Positions 1 through 9,103 are shown, counted from the stretch's first letter. The stretch is 64,000 bases of DNA from Candidatus Defluviicoccus seviourii (GCA_900609035.2 UXAT02000002.1:60440-124439); one strand, 5' to 3'. The notes: generated from the sequence alone by a model not told the origin. A program made the numbers and translations.

Positions 1-2
1 TC

Positions 3-800
3 GAGGCGGAAAAGGGCGACGCTTGGGGCGGCCGCATCCGCGTGCAGGCGCAGCGCGGCCGGGCAGGCGAACTGCTGCTGCGCTTGTGCACGCTGGTGAA
101 ATGGGAAAACTCGATTGCTGGGATCACGCCAGAGGCCGTGGCGGCGCCAGCCGGCGGGCGGTTGGACGCCGGCTTGCAGGTGCCGGGGGAAGAGGCCGCG
201 CTGCCCGCGCCGATGACCTTCGCCCAGGAGCCATCGCCGCAGCCGGAATGGTGCGTCTCCTACGCCTGGGGAGACGAGACGCCAGAGGGACGGGGCCGGG
301 AAGGCGTGGTCGATCGGCTCTGCGAGCGGGCGGAGGCGCAAGGCAAGACCATCCTGCGCGACAAGACGGCGATGGGCCTCGGCGAGCAGATCTCCAAATT
401 CATGGACCGGATCGGCCGCGCCAATCGTGTTTTCATCATCCTCAGCGACAAGTATCTCACGTCCCCCTTCTGCATGTTCGAGCTGTCCGAGGTTTGGCGG
501 AACTGCCGGCAGGACGATGAGGAGTTCCTCAAGCGCATCCGCGTCTATACGCTGCCGTGTGCCAAGATCTGGAAACTAAAAGACCAGCTCAGATACGTCG
601 AATATTGGCAGAGTGAGTTCACGGAACTCGAGGCAATCGTTAAGAACATCAATTTTTTCAACTTAAGTGATAAGCACTTCAAGGCTTTGCAGTGCGCTCG
701 CGCGTTCTCCCGCGACGTCAGCGGCATCTTAGGCACGGTGGCCGATATCCTGCAGCCGCGCGACTTCGAAGACCTGGTCAAGTACGGCTTTGCCGACTGA
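3..800 (+). CDS. C-terminal part of a TIR-domain protein (5' end outside the window)
   Basis: The reading frame is open to the left edge, so the protein starts upstream of the window. About 80 residues of unassigned sequence precede a TIR domain. The domain opens with the strand WCVSYAWGDE, continues with ILRDKTAMGLGE and RVFIILSDKYLTSPFC, and has the SPFCMFELSEVW segment where TIR NADases carry their catalytic glutamate. TIR domains act as NAD-cleaving enzymes or as scaffolds, often in bacterial immune proteins. The N-terminal stretch vaguely resembles the end of a COR region, as in Roc-COR-TIR proteins, but this is a guess. A GTG at 42 could serve as an internal start, but nothing supports it. 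Function in this cell is unknown. Confidence 0.75.
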   Translation, partial: EAEKGDAWGGRIRVQAQRGRAGELLLRLCTLVKWENSIAGITPEAVAAPAGGRLDAGLQVPGEEAALPAPMTFAQEPSPQPEWCVSYAWGDETPEGRGREGVVDRLCERAEAQGKTILRDKTAMGLGEQISKFMDRIGRANRVFIILSDKYLTSPFCMFELSEVWRNCRQDDEEFLKRIRVYTLPCAKIWKLKDQLRYVEYWQSEFTELEAIVKNINFFNLSDKHFKALQCARAFSRDVSGILGTVADILQPRDFEDLVKYGFAD

Positions 801-811
801 CTTGGGCGCGG

Positions 812-838
812 GGCAGGGTTCGGCCGCCGCGGCCTGCC
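812..838 (+). terminator. Possible terminator hairpin after the TIR gene
   Basis: GGCAGG at 812-817 pairs with CCTGCC at 833-838, enclosing a second GGCC/GGCC palindrome. It lies 12 bp after the TIR stop codon. There is no T-run, so intrinsic termination is uncertain. Confidence 0.3.
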
Positions 839-1033
839 ATCGGGCTCCGCATCACCGCCGGGCGGTGCTGGCTTCGCTCTTTACACCCGCTGTTGCAGAC
901 GCTATGTTCTTGTAATGTTCTTTCTTGGCGGCAGGCAGGCGGTGGCGCCGCGCTTAGATGATGCGCCGATGACGACTGCTGGCCGCCAACAGGACGACAT
1001 CCGATGCAAAAAGTACCCGGCCAAAGGCGATGA

Positions 1034-1073
1034 ATGACGACAGATGAGGACGGGTGACGACGAATGACGACAC
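1034..1073. repeat. Four tandem 10-bp repeats
   Basis: Four head-to-tail 10-bp units begin at 1034, 1044, 1054 and 1064: ATGACGACAG, ATGAGGACGG, GTGACGACGA and ATGACGACAC. A single further ATGACGAC is at 969. The period is close to one helical turn, and the array ends about 90 bp upstream of the likely epimerase start. It could be an operator array or just a slippage product. Confidence 0.7.
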
Positions 1074-1165
1074 GCGCACGCCGCTCGCCACAACAAATTG
1101 GGGCTCGGTGGCCGCGCTGCACCCAACCGGACAAACAGTTCCTGGGAATGCGGTATTCTCCTGAG

Positions 1166-2155
1166 ATGGGGACAATCAGTGTCATCGGCGGTGCCGGGTT
1201 CATCGGGACACGGCTGTGCGCTGGGCTGGCTGCCGCCGGCGCCAGGTTCGAGATTATCGATCTGAAGGCAAGCCGGTCGTTCCCGGAAGCCAGCAAGATC
1301 GCCGATATTCGCGATGCCGATGCGCTCCGTGCGGCGATGACCGGCGAGGTGATCGTACACCTCGCTGCGGTCCATCGCGACGACGTGCGCGACAAAGCGC
1401 TTTACAGCAGCACGAACGTCGAAGGGACACGTAATGTCTGTAAAGTTGCCGATGAAATCGGGGCGCGGAAGCTCATCTTCACCAGCAGCGTTGCGGTCTA
1501 TGGCTTTGCCCCGCAAGGGACCGACGAGACCGGCGCGATCAACCCCTTCCACGATTACGGTCGCACCAAGTTTGAGGCCGAGGAGGTGTTGCGCGCCTGG
1601 CGTGATCGGCGGACCGAAGCAGAACTGATCATCGTTCGCCCGACGGTTGTGTTCGGCGCGGGCAACAGGGGCAACGTCTATAACCTGTTGCGGCAAATTG
1701 CGTCGGGGCGTTTCGTGATGATCGGCCACGGAAACAATCGCAAGTCCATGGCCTATGTTGGCAACGTCGCGGCGTTTCTGCAGCACGCGATTGAGTCGAA
1801 ATGCCACTATGGCGTGTTCAACTACGTCGATGCGCCGGATTTTTCAATGAAGACCCTGGTTCGCGAAGTCAAGCAAACCCTGAGCGGCTCGGCGGGGTCG
1901 CGGTTCTACATCCCGTTTCCGTTGGGCCTCGCGATCGGCCACGCCGCCGATGCCGTGGCCAAGCTTTCGGGCCGGTCCCTTCCAATCAGCGCGATCCGGG
2001 TGCGCAAGTTTTGCGCTACAACCAGTTTCGGCTCCTCCAAGGCGGCGCTGAACGGGTTCGAGGCCCCGTTCACGCTCAAGGAGGGGCTGCGTCGGACGCT
2101 CGATGCGGAATTCGTCAACCCTGACCCCAACCGCGACGTATTCTACACGGAATGA
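1166..2155 (+). CDS. NAD-dependent epimerase/dehydratase family protein
   Basis: An extended short-chain dehydrogenase of about 329 residues. The N-terminus ISVIGGAGFIGTRL is the Rossmann NAD(P)-binding strand and glycine motif. The catalytic set is also visible: serine in FTSSVAVYG and the YxxxK pair in DYGRTK near residue 131. Such enzymes epimerise, dehydrate or oxidise nucleotide sugars in the cytoplasm, and here it probably makes a precursor for the adjacent polysaccharide genes; the substrate cannot be read from sequence. Start choice is weak: ATG 1166 sits right before the Rossmann strand, ATG 1148 and ATG 1064 are in frame, and none has a good ribosome-binding site. Its 3' end overlaps the convergent flippase gene by 41 bp. 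Confidence 0.88.
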   Translation: MGTISVIGGAGFIGTRLCAGLAAAGARFEIIDLKASRSFPEASKIADIRDADALRAAMTGEVIVHLAAVHRDDVRDKALYSSTNVEGTRNVCKVADEIGARKLIFTSSVAVYGFAPQGTDETGAINPFHDYGRTKFEAEEVLRAWRDRRTEAELIIVRPTVVFGAGNRGNVYNLLRQIASGRFVMIGHGNNRKSMAYVGNVAAFLQHAIESKCHYGVFNYVDAPDFSMKTLVREVKQTLSGSAGSRFYIPFPLGLAIGHAADAVAKLSGRSLPISAIRVRKFCATTSFGSSKAALNGFEAPFTLKEGLRRTLDAEFVNPDPNRDVFYTE

Positions 2156-3419
2156 AGCGGAAAATCAGCAGGAGGGTGACGACGAGGCGGCTCGCAGTAT
2201 CGGCGATCACGGCGCCGACGGCGCCATAGGCTGCCGCCAAGGCAAAGGTCAGGATCAGGTAGATGCCAGCGCCGATCACGAGGGAATCCGCGGCCGCACG
2301 CTCTCGTCCGGTCATCTGCAGAACAAGTATACGCCAAGTTGCCGCCACCGTGCACAGCTCGCCGATCACAAGAATGATCAGCAAGGGATAAGCATCGGCG
2401 AAGTCACGGCCGAACAGCGCCGTCAGGAGCAGCTGTCCAAACACGGCGAGTGTTACCGCCGCAACGATCGAACCAACCCAGGCAAGACGCGCACTCGTCA
2501 CGACCATTCGGTCGAGATCCGCCTGCTTGTCCTCGGCGTGCAGACGGGCGATGAGCGCGCCAACGGGATGAACAACCATCATCGCGGGATAACCGACGAA
2601 TGAAGCCATCACCAAAGCGACGCGGTAATAGCCGATTGGCGCCGGTTCCTCGAACAGGGGCAGGATGACCAGCCCGGCCTGGCCGCTCACCACTTGTGCC
2701 AGATTGGCTGCCGCTATGAGCGCGCCGCATCGGTACCAGGCGTGAAGCCGGAAGCGGGCGCCCGCCGGCGTGATCCAATCGGCGCCGTAGCGGGCCATCA
2801 GGGCAATGCCGACTAGCACGGAAGCGCCCGCTGCGACCAACTGCCAGCCCATCGCGCCCGCAGCGGTCCGTCCGGCGCCACCGGCAAAGGCGAGCCAGAG
2901 AAGCAGCAGCAGTGCAAAGGCCGCTGGGCGTATCAGCCGGTCCGGGATCTGGGCCGAAACAATGCGCTCCATCCCTTGCAGTGCCCCCTGCTGAAGCCGG
3001 GCAAGCGCCATCAGCGGCACCAGCAGGGCGGCCAGCAGATAGACCGATCGTTGCTCCGCCTGACCGAGGAGCGGCGCTATCAGGTAAACGAGGCCGGCGA
3101 GCGCCAAGGAGACCGCGCCTGCGTGCGCAAACGCCCAGATGAGACAGCCGCGGGCGTGCAGCGAGTCCCGTTGCGACGCGTACGCCGGCAGCATGCGGGC
3201 AAGCGTGGTCGGGAGGCCGGCCGACGCCAGAACCGACAGCACGTTGGCGAGGGCGAACGCGCTGGCATAGATGCCCAGCCCTTCGGGCGCTAACAAGCGC
3301 GCGAGCAGAACATTGATGAGAATGCCGATCAGGGTGAAGGCGGCGAGAGTAGCACCCGAGCCGGCACCAACGCGCGCAAGCTCGAAACGCGCGGCGCGCC
3401 CCGTTTCCGCGGCCGTCAC
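2115..3419 (-). CDS. Polysaccharide flippase, Wzx/oligosaccharide translocase type
   Basis: A 434-residue integral membrane protein with about 12-14 hydrophobic helices, matching the usual size of MATE-like polysaccharide translocases. The first helix (AAFTLIGILINVLLARLL) follows a short basic N-terminus, and the family's LLAPEGLGIYASAFALAN segment is recognisable. Wzx proteins move undecaprenyl-linked repeat units across the inner membrane. I place the start at GTG 3419 because its GTGA overlaps the TGA stop of the upstream ligase gene by 4 bp, a classic translational-coupling arrangement; longer frames from 3521 would run back into that gene. Substrate unknown. Confidence 0.85.
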   Translation of the reverse strand: MTAAETGRAARFELARVGAGSGATLAAFTLIGILINVLLARLLAPEGLGIYASAFALANVLSVLASAGLPTTLARMLPAYASQRDSLHARGCLIWAFAHAGAVSLALAGLVYLIAPLLGQAEQRSVYLLAALLVPLMALARLQQGALQGMERIVSAQIPDRLIRPAAFALLLLLWLAFAGGAGRTAAGAMGWQLVAAGASVLVGIALMARYGADWITPAGARFRLHAWYRCGALIAAANLAQVVSGQAGLVILPLFEEPAPIGYYRVALVMASFVGYPAMMVVHPVGALIARLHAEDKQADLDRMVVTSARLAWVGSIVAAVTLAVFGQLLLTALFGRDFADAYPLLIILVIGELCTVAATWRILVLQMTGRERAAADSLVIGAGIYLILTFALAAAYGAVGAVIADTASRLVVTLLLIFRFIPCRIRRGWGQG

Positions 3420-4717
3420 CGTGCCCGAACCCCGGACGGCCGAGGCCGGACGGCGAACTCCCACCGCCAGAGCCCGCTCAGTCCCCACGCGATTCCCAGC
3501 AGCATCCAGAAATGGCGCCAATGAAGGGTATCGACGAAAAAGCTATTGGCGAGAATGCCGAGGAGACTGGCGAAAACCACAGCCGACAGGGAGGCGTAGC
3601 GCCAGTCGGTCACGGCGATCGACCACGCTCGCCGCATCGTCAAGAGAAGAAAGACGAGGAATGAGACAGCGCCGCCCCAGCCGCTTTCAGCAAGCACACG
3701 GACGTAGAGAGAGTGCGGCGAGTAGGGAGCGCGAAAGAGCGAGACACTCCCTTCGTAGCTCTCGCTCTGGCCGGGGCCAATACCGAAAGGATTCGCGACG
3801 GCTTCCTCGAGCGCAAGCATCTGGGCGAGGAACCGATCCTGATCGTATGCCTTTTCCTCCAGCCGGTCGGCGAGAAACTCATCGTAACCGCCAAGCGCGA
3901 CAAGGGCGTACGATAAGCCAGCGACAATCGCGAGAGCGACGATCGGCAGCGACGTGCGTCGTCGAAACCGTAGCGACCAGCGTGCCTGCCTTTGACCAAT
4001 CCAGCCGAGGGCGGCGAGAGCGACAAGAAGATTGAGCCAGCCCCCACGAGAGGCTGAGAGGATGATGCACACCAAGAAGGTAAGAAGAAAGAACCAACGG
4101 ACGGCAGCGAATATTTTCGAAGAAAATAGTAATCGCCAGCAATATGCGCAGAGTAGAAATGCCGGCACCAGAAACGGTCCAAATACGTTCGGATCCTGGA
4201 AGAATGCTCTTGTGCGAATTTCGTCAGTTGCTCTTCCGTAGAGAACAAGATCGGAGAGAGGGTTCGGTATTATAATACAAAATATAGAAAAAATGCACCC
4301 AAACGCACAGGTGTAAACATAACCCTTCATTAGCCTTATAATAAGGTCATTTTCGGCGCGCAATATAAGACACTTGTAGAAGAAGAATGATATAATCAGG
4401 TAAACCGTAATCAATACGAACTTATAGGAGGCGTCTATGTCGGAAACATACAAAAGAGGGATTATGTTGAAAATAAAGAAAAAATTCAGCACCAGAAACG
4501 CCGGCAGCGCGCTCTCAAAAATCTTAAAGTATCCGAGAGAAAACATTGTTGCTATTGCCAATAGCATTAGAATGTCGTGAGGGCTTGGTTCTATAAAAAC
4601 AAACCCGGACAAGAAGCTCAAACAGAAAACGCCAGCATTCCGCCACGTTGAGGTTCGCGATAGACCAAGGCCCCCAACCTTTGTGCTGAGCGGGTTCGAG
4701 TGCGCTTTCACTGCCAA
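3416..4717 (-). CDS. O-antigen ligase/polymerase family membrane protein (Wzy/WaaL type)
   Basis: A 433-residue polytopic protein with about ten or more membrane helices and the large loop typical of Wzy_C proteins, containing GRATDEIRTRAFFQDPNVFG and, later, NPFGIGPGQSES and SPHSLYVRVLAESGW. In the family such proteins polymerise repeat units or ligate them to a lipid acceptor on the periplasmic face. It heads a two-gene unit with the flippase (4-bp GTGA overlap). The 5' part of the gene (about 4240-4600) is clearly AT-richer than the surroundings and rich in Phe and Ile codons, as often seen for exchanged wzy genes. Polymerase versus ligase cannot be decided from sequence. Confidence 0.82.
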   Translation of the reverse strand: MAVKAHSNPLSTKVGGLGLSRTSTWRNAGVFCLSFLSGFVFIEPSPHDILMLLAIATMFSLGYFKIFESALPAFLVLNFFFIFNIIPLLYVSDIDASYKFVLITVYLIISFFFYKCLILRAENDLIIRLMKGYVYTCAFGCIFSIFCIIIPNPLSDLVLYGRATDEIRTRAFFQDPNVFGPFLVPAFLLCAYCWRLLFSSKIFAAVRWFFLLTFLVCIILSASRGGWLNLLVALAALGWIGQRQARWSLRFRRRTSLPIVALAIVAGLSYALVALGGYDEFLADRLEEKAYDQDRFLAQMLALEEAVANPFGIGPGQSESYEGSVSLFRAPYSPHSLYVRVLAESGWGGAVSFLVFLLLTMRRAWSIAVTDWRYASLSAVVFASLLGILANSFFVDTLHWRHFWMLLGIAWGLSGLWRWEFAVRPRPSGVRAR

Positions 4718-5451
4718 GAGAGTGATTCCCCCTCTAATACCCTCGTGGATCGGATCTGACGCATGCCCGATCCTCCGGCAGCGCGACCAGAACGCATCGA
4801 AGGCGGCGCCACCTCCATCGTGCCTCCATCCCCATCATCCTCCAGACCAGCCGGCTGATCAAAATCCCATTATGCCCTTTAGGAACCAAAATCGGATGTG
4901 TTAGCCAACGGCAATTCGTGACTTGAGACCATTTTTGCTTCTTCGCTAAAACAGTAGCACCCAAAGCGCACCAACCGAGAGCTTTTGCTTTACCATAGAT
5001 TGGGGTTTGCACTCGATATCCCAAATCGATGACCATTGAAAAGCATCTTTCAGTTGTGATAGTGTTTGCGACTAAGTTGTCAATTGGCGCGAACGCAGGC
5101 TCGTAAGTTGCGGAGTGTCCATATTGCCAACAGGGAGAACTTGCGTTTGCGCAATTATCTGAGGCGCTTTTTAGCTGTTCTGTTGAGCCGCCTCTCGATT
5201 TCGTCTGCCGAGAAAGTTGTTGCCGCCTGTGACGAGGGGCGAATATGTAGCGGAGTGCTCTCAAGCGGTCCCTCGCCGGCGGAGTCAGCCGTCCGCCGCT
5301 CTTGGTTCCATCGGGGGAGCCCGCTTGCCCCCATCCTCTAATCCTGGCCATCAGCCTCGTGCCCGCGATGACAAAGTTTCAGCTCTCGAAGGGGGACCAC
5401 CGGGGGCGGCATTCGCATCACCATGGTGCACCATCTCGACCCAATGGGGAG
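4718..5451. other. Long non-coding stretch between divergent polysaccharide genes
   Basis: About 730 bp with no supportable gene. An open frame on the minus strand (4734-5351) has no family-like features and unusual composition, so I reject it. The middle (about 4850-5160) is AT-richer than the flanks. The region should contain the promoters for both divergent transcription units, but I see no clear -35/-10 pair. Confidence 0.45.
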
Positions 5452-6696
5452 ATGCTGCCGGAACAAAGCGTCGTTATCGGCGACAGGGGGAGGCACGGGG
5501 ATCATCATCCTGGTCCCGGAGCGCCGCCCAGCTCCTCTTCGGCTGTTTCGCCGGCCGGAAAGTGCTTGGTCGCAATCATCGGCAACCGCGACACTGCGCG
5601 CTTCAGGGGGTGGCTGATCCGCGACATGATCGCCGCCGGTCATCGGGTCGTGGCGATCGCGAGCGATATACCGGGGCTTGGCCAAGCGATTGAGCGCTTT
5701 GGCGCTGAGTTCCGGCCCATCTCGATGCAGCGCACCGGAATCAACCCGTTCCGTGACCTCGCGGACCTCATGGCCCTCGCGGCGCTGTTACGAGAACATC
5801 GGCCTGACATCGTTGTTACCCACGGGACAAAGCCAAATCTGCTCGGCGTCGTCGCCGCGAAACTGGCCGGGGTTCCGAGGACGTACGTCATGATGGATGG
5901 CTTGGGCTACGCCTTTGCGGGCGGGCACGAGCTGCGTCGCCTCTGCCTGCGCGCCCTCCTTAGCCTGATGTTTGCCGGCGCACTGCGGTTCGCGCATGCG
6001 ATTTTCGTCCTGAACCCCGACGACAGCCGCGTTATCCGCAAATTGGGGCTCGATCGCCGATCGCGACCCGTCGTGCGAATCGGAGGAACCGGCATCGACC
6101 TGGAGGAGTTCAGTTATGCCCCGCCGGTGGCGGGCCCGCTCAAGGTTCTGATGATTGCGCGGTTGCTCCGCGAAAAAGGGGTCTTCGAGTACGCAGCCGC
6201 CGCCAAACGGCTTCGTGATCAGGGGGGTGCTTGCCGAATGGACCTTCTCGGTCCCTACGACAGCAATCCCGGCGCCATTGACGAGGACCAGGTCAACGCC
6301 TGGATCGCCGAACACCTGATCAGCTATCTCGGTGAAACCGACGACGTGCGGCCCTATCTGCGGGCGTGTAGCGTCCTCTGCTTGCCATCCTATCGCGAAG
6401 GTCTGCCGCGAACCATCCTCGAGGCGCTGGCGATCGGCCGGCCGATCATCACCACCGATGTTCCAGGTTGCCGCGAGCTCGTGATCGACGGCGTGAACGG
6501 CTTTATCATTCCGCCGCGCGATCCTGATGCGTTGGCAGCCGCCATCACCCGCTTCGTCGATCGACCCGAGCTGCTCGTCACGATGGCGAAAGCAAGCCGC
6601 GCGCTGGCCGAAGCCCGCTACAACGTGCGTGACATCAATCCCCTCATCATGAAAACCATGGGTCTGTCGCGCCCACCGTCTTCGCCCCCTCGATAG
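5452..6696 (+). CDS. Glycosyltransferase family 4 protein
   Basis: A GT-B glycosyltransferase of about 414 residues. The N-terminal acceptor domain has the PglA/WbaZ-like pattern (FRGWLIRDMIAAGHRVVAIA, then VVTHGTKPNLLGVVAAKLAG), and the C-terminal Glycos_transf_1 domain has GPLKVLMIARLLREKGV and the donor-binding segment PSYREGLPRTILEALAIGRP. Such enzymes transfer a sugar from a nucleotide donor to a lipid-linked intermediate on the cytoplasmic face. Start is uncertain: ATG 5452 is preceded by GGGGAG only one base away; ATG 5368 and 5302 are in frame but would add a low-complexity His/Pro-rich leader. The next gene follows after 9 bp. Confidence 0.85.
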   Translation: MLPEQSVVIGDRGRHGDHHPGPGAPPSSSSAVSPAGKCLVAIIGNRDTARFRGWLIRDMIAAGHRVVAIASDIPGLGQAIERFGAEFRPISMQRTGINPFRDLADLMALAALLREHRPDIVVTHGTKPNLLGVVAAKLAGVPRTYVMMDGLGYAFAGGHELRRLCLRALLSLMFAGALRFAHAIFVLNPDDSRVIRKLGLDRRSRPVVRIGGTGIDLEEFSYAPPVAGPLKVLMIARLLREKGVFEYAAAAKRLRDQGGACRMDLLGPYDSNPGAIDEDQVNAWIAEHLISYLGETDDVRPYLRACSVLCLPSYREGLPRTILEALAIGRPIITTDVPGCRELVIDGVNGFIIPPRDPDALAAAITRFVDRPELLVTMAKASRALAEARYNVRDINPLIMKTMGLSRPPSSPPR

Positions 6697-6705
6697 CGCT
6701 GCGGC

Positions 6706-7488
6706 ATGGCAACGCTCATCGCCAACGGCACGGGCCAGCCCCACGACGGCGCACGTGGCGCATCGACGGATCCGATCGGCCGCGCGCAGCGATGGACCGT
6801 CGGCGTCGTTTTGGCTTTCCTCGCAGTGTTCCTGGTCGTGATGGGAAGCCAGTTCATCATGGCTTCGCTGGCAGGGTTCGCGGGCGCGCCGGTATTGGCG
6901 AAGCTCCGGCAGGCGATACCCGTGAGCGCACACGAGGCCAAGGATCTCCTCTCTGCCAAGCAAGACGAGATGAAGTGGCTCGAGAGTGGCGAAGCTGCGA
7001 TCGATTCTGGACTGGCGCGGCTGCTGATCGCGGAGTCGCTCCCTGCCGACGCGAAGGAACGCGATCGCCTCGTCGCTGCGGCTGCGAGTGATCTCAAGCA
7101 GGGCTTGGCGGCGGCGCCGCTCAGTGGCCGCGGGTGGGCGCGGCTGGCCTACAGCCTTGCGGCACTGGAAGGATGGTCGCCCGCTGCAATGACGGCCCTG
7201 CGCTTCTCCATCGCCGCGGCGCCGTTCGAGCCGTCGCTGACGCTGTTCCGGCTGCGGATGGGCCTTGAGGCATGGCCGCACCTGGATGCTCGCGACCGGG
7301 CGTCGGTCCTGCAGCAGATCCGCTACGCAGCAAAGGTCGACCTCAAGGCGCTCGCCTTGCTTGCCGAGGAGCGGCAGAGCATCCCTGTCGTTCGCGCAGC
7401 GCTTCGCGATCAACCGCACGTTTTGGCCGAGCTGGATCGGCTCCGCACTCAAACTGGACGCGATCCTCAGAGGCGGTCGGGTGGCTGA
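6706..7488 (+). CDS. Unknown one-TM protein with helical repeat-like C-terminus
   Basis: A 260-residue protein I cannot assign. A hydrophilic N-terminus is followed by one membrane helix at about residues 31-55 (WTVGVVLAFLAVFLVVMG). The rest is Ala/Leu-rich and amphipathic, with TPR-like helices such as GRGWARLAYSLAALEGWSPA. It starts 9 bp after the glycosyltransferase and so probably shares its transcript. Its 3' end overlaps the convergent ligase-like gene by 22 bp. Similar small anchored helical proteins often accompany O-antigen ligase genes, so a role in polysaccharide assembly is plausible but unproven. Confidence 0.7.
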   Translation: MATLIANGTGQPHDGARGASTDPIGRAQRWTVGVVLAFLAVFLVVMGSQFIMASLAGFAGAPVLAKLRQAIPVSAHEAKDLLSAKQDEMKWLESGEAAIDSGLARLLIAESLPADAKERDRLVAAAASDLKQGLAAAPLSGRGWARLAYSLAALEGWSPAAMTALRFSIAAAPFEPSLTLFRLRMGLEAWPHLDARDRASVLQQIRYAAKVDLKALALLAEERQSIPVVRAALRDQPHVLAELDRLRTQTGRDPQRRSGG

Positions 7489-8867
7489 TCAGAGGCCCGC
7501 GTCCGGCTGCGTCGATGCACCGTCGGTTCGCTGGGGTCTGCCTGTGCGCAGGCGATACCGGCGATCAGACAGTAAGCCGCCGTCACTGCTGGGATCTGGA
7601 GACTGAAATCGAGAAGGGAATGAACGCAGACCAGGACCGTGGCACTGAACCCGATGCAGGGGTAGACGGCGTCACGACGGCGTCTGCGGGCTCCGCGCCA
7701 CGTGCGAACAGCGATCGAAACGAAAACCGCAACCAGCATTACCGCTGCCGGCAGCCCCAACTCCACCGCGCTTTCGAGGTAGGTGTTGTGGGCCTTCGTG
7801 TAGCGGGGCTCCATGTCCGCTGGCCGGCGATACTCGAAGTAGGTCTCGAAGGTTCCGTATCCGGTGCCCAAGAGTGGCCGTTCTTCAATACCCTGCAAGG
7901 AGAGCAGTGCCAGCTTCCCCCGGTCATCCGGCTGGTTCCAGAGAGCTTGGTTGAAACGCTCCTCCCAGCCAGTGCTGCCGACGACAACGGCCGCCCCGAG
8001 CAGCACGATCGCGCCGGTCGCGAGACCGATGATGACCTCTCGGCGCGCACCGCGCGCGTAGATGTAGAGCGCTACCAGGCTCGCCAACGCCAGCACCGTG
8101 CTGAAAATGCCGCCGAGGGAATGGGTGAGCAGGAGCGCGCTCGCGATCAGCAACCACCCCGCAATGAGGGTCGAACTGCGGGCGATGATCGCATCGATCC
8201 CGCGGTCGACACTATCTGCCAGATCATCCGTGTTGGCCATCCGGCCCTCAACCCTCGCGAGAATAAGTCCACTTACGCAGACCAGAGCGAGGCCGGCATA
8301 GGTTGCGAACGTGTTGCGGTTCACGAATGTGCTGCTGAGGTCGTCTATTGCGGTCGCTTTCGGGAACCAAAGAACCATCCTGATTTCAGAGAGTTCCACG
8401 ACCAAACCATAGAGAGAAAAGGCAACTGCGGCGAAAACGAGTGCCTTGATCATCATCTGCGCGGCGCGCCGGTCACGGCCGTATTGCAGCGCGAGCCAGA
8501 AGATCGCCCCATAGGTAATCAAGCGCGTCAGGGCGGCGCTGGTCGTTGCAGGGTCAACGGTGATCCGGGAACTGGGCGCGGCGTTGAAGGCGCTTGCGGG
8601 CCATGACCATGCGGGGTGATGCCAGGAATCGGGTGTGGCCGACACCATCTGCAGGACGATCCACGCGACGACCAGGAAAAAGGGGAGGAGGGTAGGCCAG
8701 ACGGCAGTCAGTGGCACGGCCAGCGGAGCCTTCCCGGCGAGAAGCCGGAAACACCAGATACCGAGAACGCAGCCGATGCCGACAGCTAACAAACCCCAGC
8801 TCCACGGGTAAACGCACCCGAGCGGCAACGGCGTCAGAACGACGAGAGCAACAAAAAAGTGAAGCAT
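7467..8867 (-). CDS. O-antigen ligase family protein (Wzy/WaaL type), second copy
   Basis: A 466-residue polytopic membrane protein with about a dozen hydrophobic segments. The Wzy_C region is recognisable by SSTFVNRNTFATYAGLAL, GIEERPLLGTGYGTF and the KAHNTYLESAVELGLPAA segment, which carries the conserved HNxxLE-like motif of ligases. It is not closely similar to the 3416-4717 protein. It acts on undecaprenyl-linked glycan at the periplasmic side of the inner membrane, as polymerase or ligase. It is transcribed divergently from the Wzc-type gene at 9104, separated by 236 bp. Confidence 0.85.
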   Translation of the reverse strand: MLHFFVALVVLTPLPLGCVYPWSWGLLAVGIGCVLGIWCFRLLAGKAPLAVPLTAVWPTLLPFFLVVAWIVLQMVSATPDSWHHPAWSWPASAFNAAPSSRITVDPATTSAALTRLITYGAIFWLALQYGRDRRAAQMMIKALVFAAVAFSLYGLVVELSEIRMVLWFPKATAIDDLSSTFVNRNTFATYAGLALVCVSGLILARVEGRMANTDDLADSVDRGIDAIIARSSTLIAGWLLIASALLLTHSLGGIFSTVLALASLVALYIYARGARREVIIGLATGAIVLLGAAVVVGSTGWEERFNQALWNQPDDRGKLALLSLQGIEERPLLGTGYGTFETYFEYRRPADMEPRYTKAHNTYLESAVELGLPAAVMLVAVFVSIAVRTWRGARRRRRDAVYPCIGFSATVLVCVHSLLDFSLQIPAVTAAYCLIAGIACAQADPSEPTVHRRSRTRASDQPPDRL

Positions 8868-8961
8868 CCCGGCTACGAGCTTACGATTTTCAGATCTTCA
8901 TCACAGGAGCGCGCCGGCAACGCAAGGAAAACCGCGCCCTGGCCGGCCCGCTTGCTGCCGA

Positions 8962-8988
8962 TTGACCAAGGGCAGCCATCCATATGAT
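8962..8988 (+). promoter_or_regulatory. Possible sigma-70 promoter for the Wzc-type gene
   Basis: TTGACC at 8962-8967 and TATGAT at 8983-8988 are separated by 15 bp, a little short but usable. They lie in the gap between the divergent ligase and co-polymerase genes, about 115 bp upstream of the latter. Sequence-match evidence only. Confidence 0.3.
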
Positions 8989-9103
8989 ACGATAGTGGAA
9001 AATGGCGCTGTCTCGGTGGCGTATGATCCGGACGAACCGGCGGTACGATCTCTTTATCAATAACAGGTCCTGCCGGGTGGCGGATCCGCGGAGGGCGTAA
9101 GGC

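Larger units (their letters stand above)
801..1147. other. Intergenic stretch with hairpin and tandem repeat
   Basis: No convincing gene lies between the TIR gene stop and the epimerase gene. The stretch holds a GC-rich hairpin just after the stop and a 4 x 10-bp tandem repeat close to the next gene. Both are listed separately. No clear sigma-70 promoter is visible. Confidence 0.5.

Noticed and set aside
4734..5351. 205-residue open frame on the minus strand in a long gap
   Set aside because: No recognisable domain, odd composition, overlaps the expected divergent promoter area; likely chance opening in GC-rich DNA.
5788..7452. 554-residue open frame on the minus strand
   Set aside because: It is antisense to the glycosyltransferase gene and the helical protein gene, which have clear family sequence.
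7272..8606. 444-residue open frame on the plus strand
   Set aside because: Antisense shadow of the second O-antigen ligase-like gene; composition is Arg/Gln-rich without family features.
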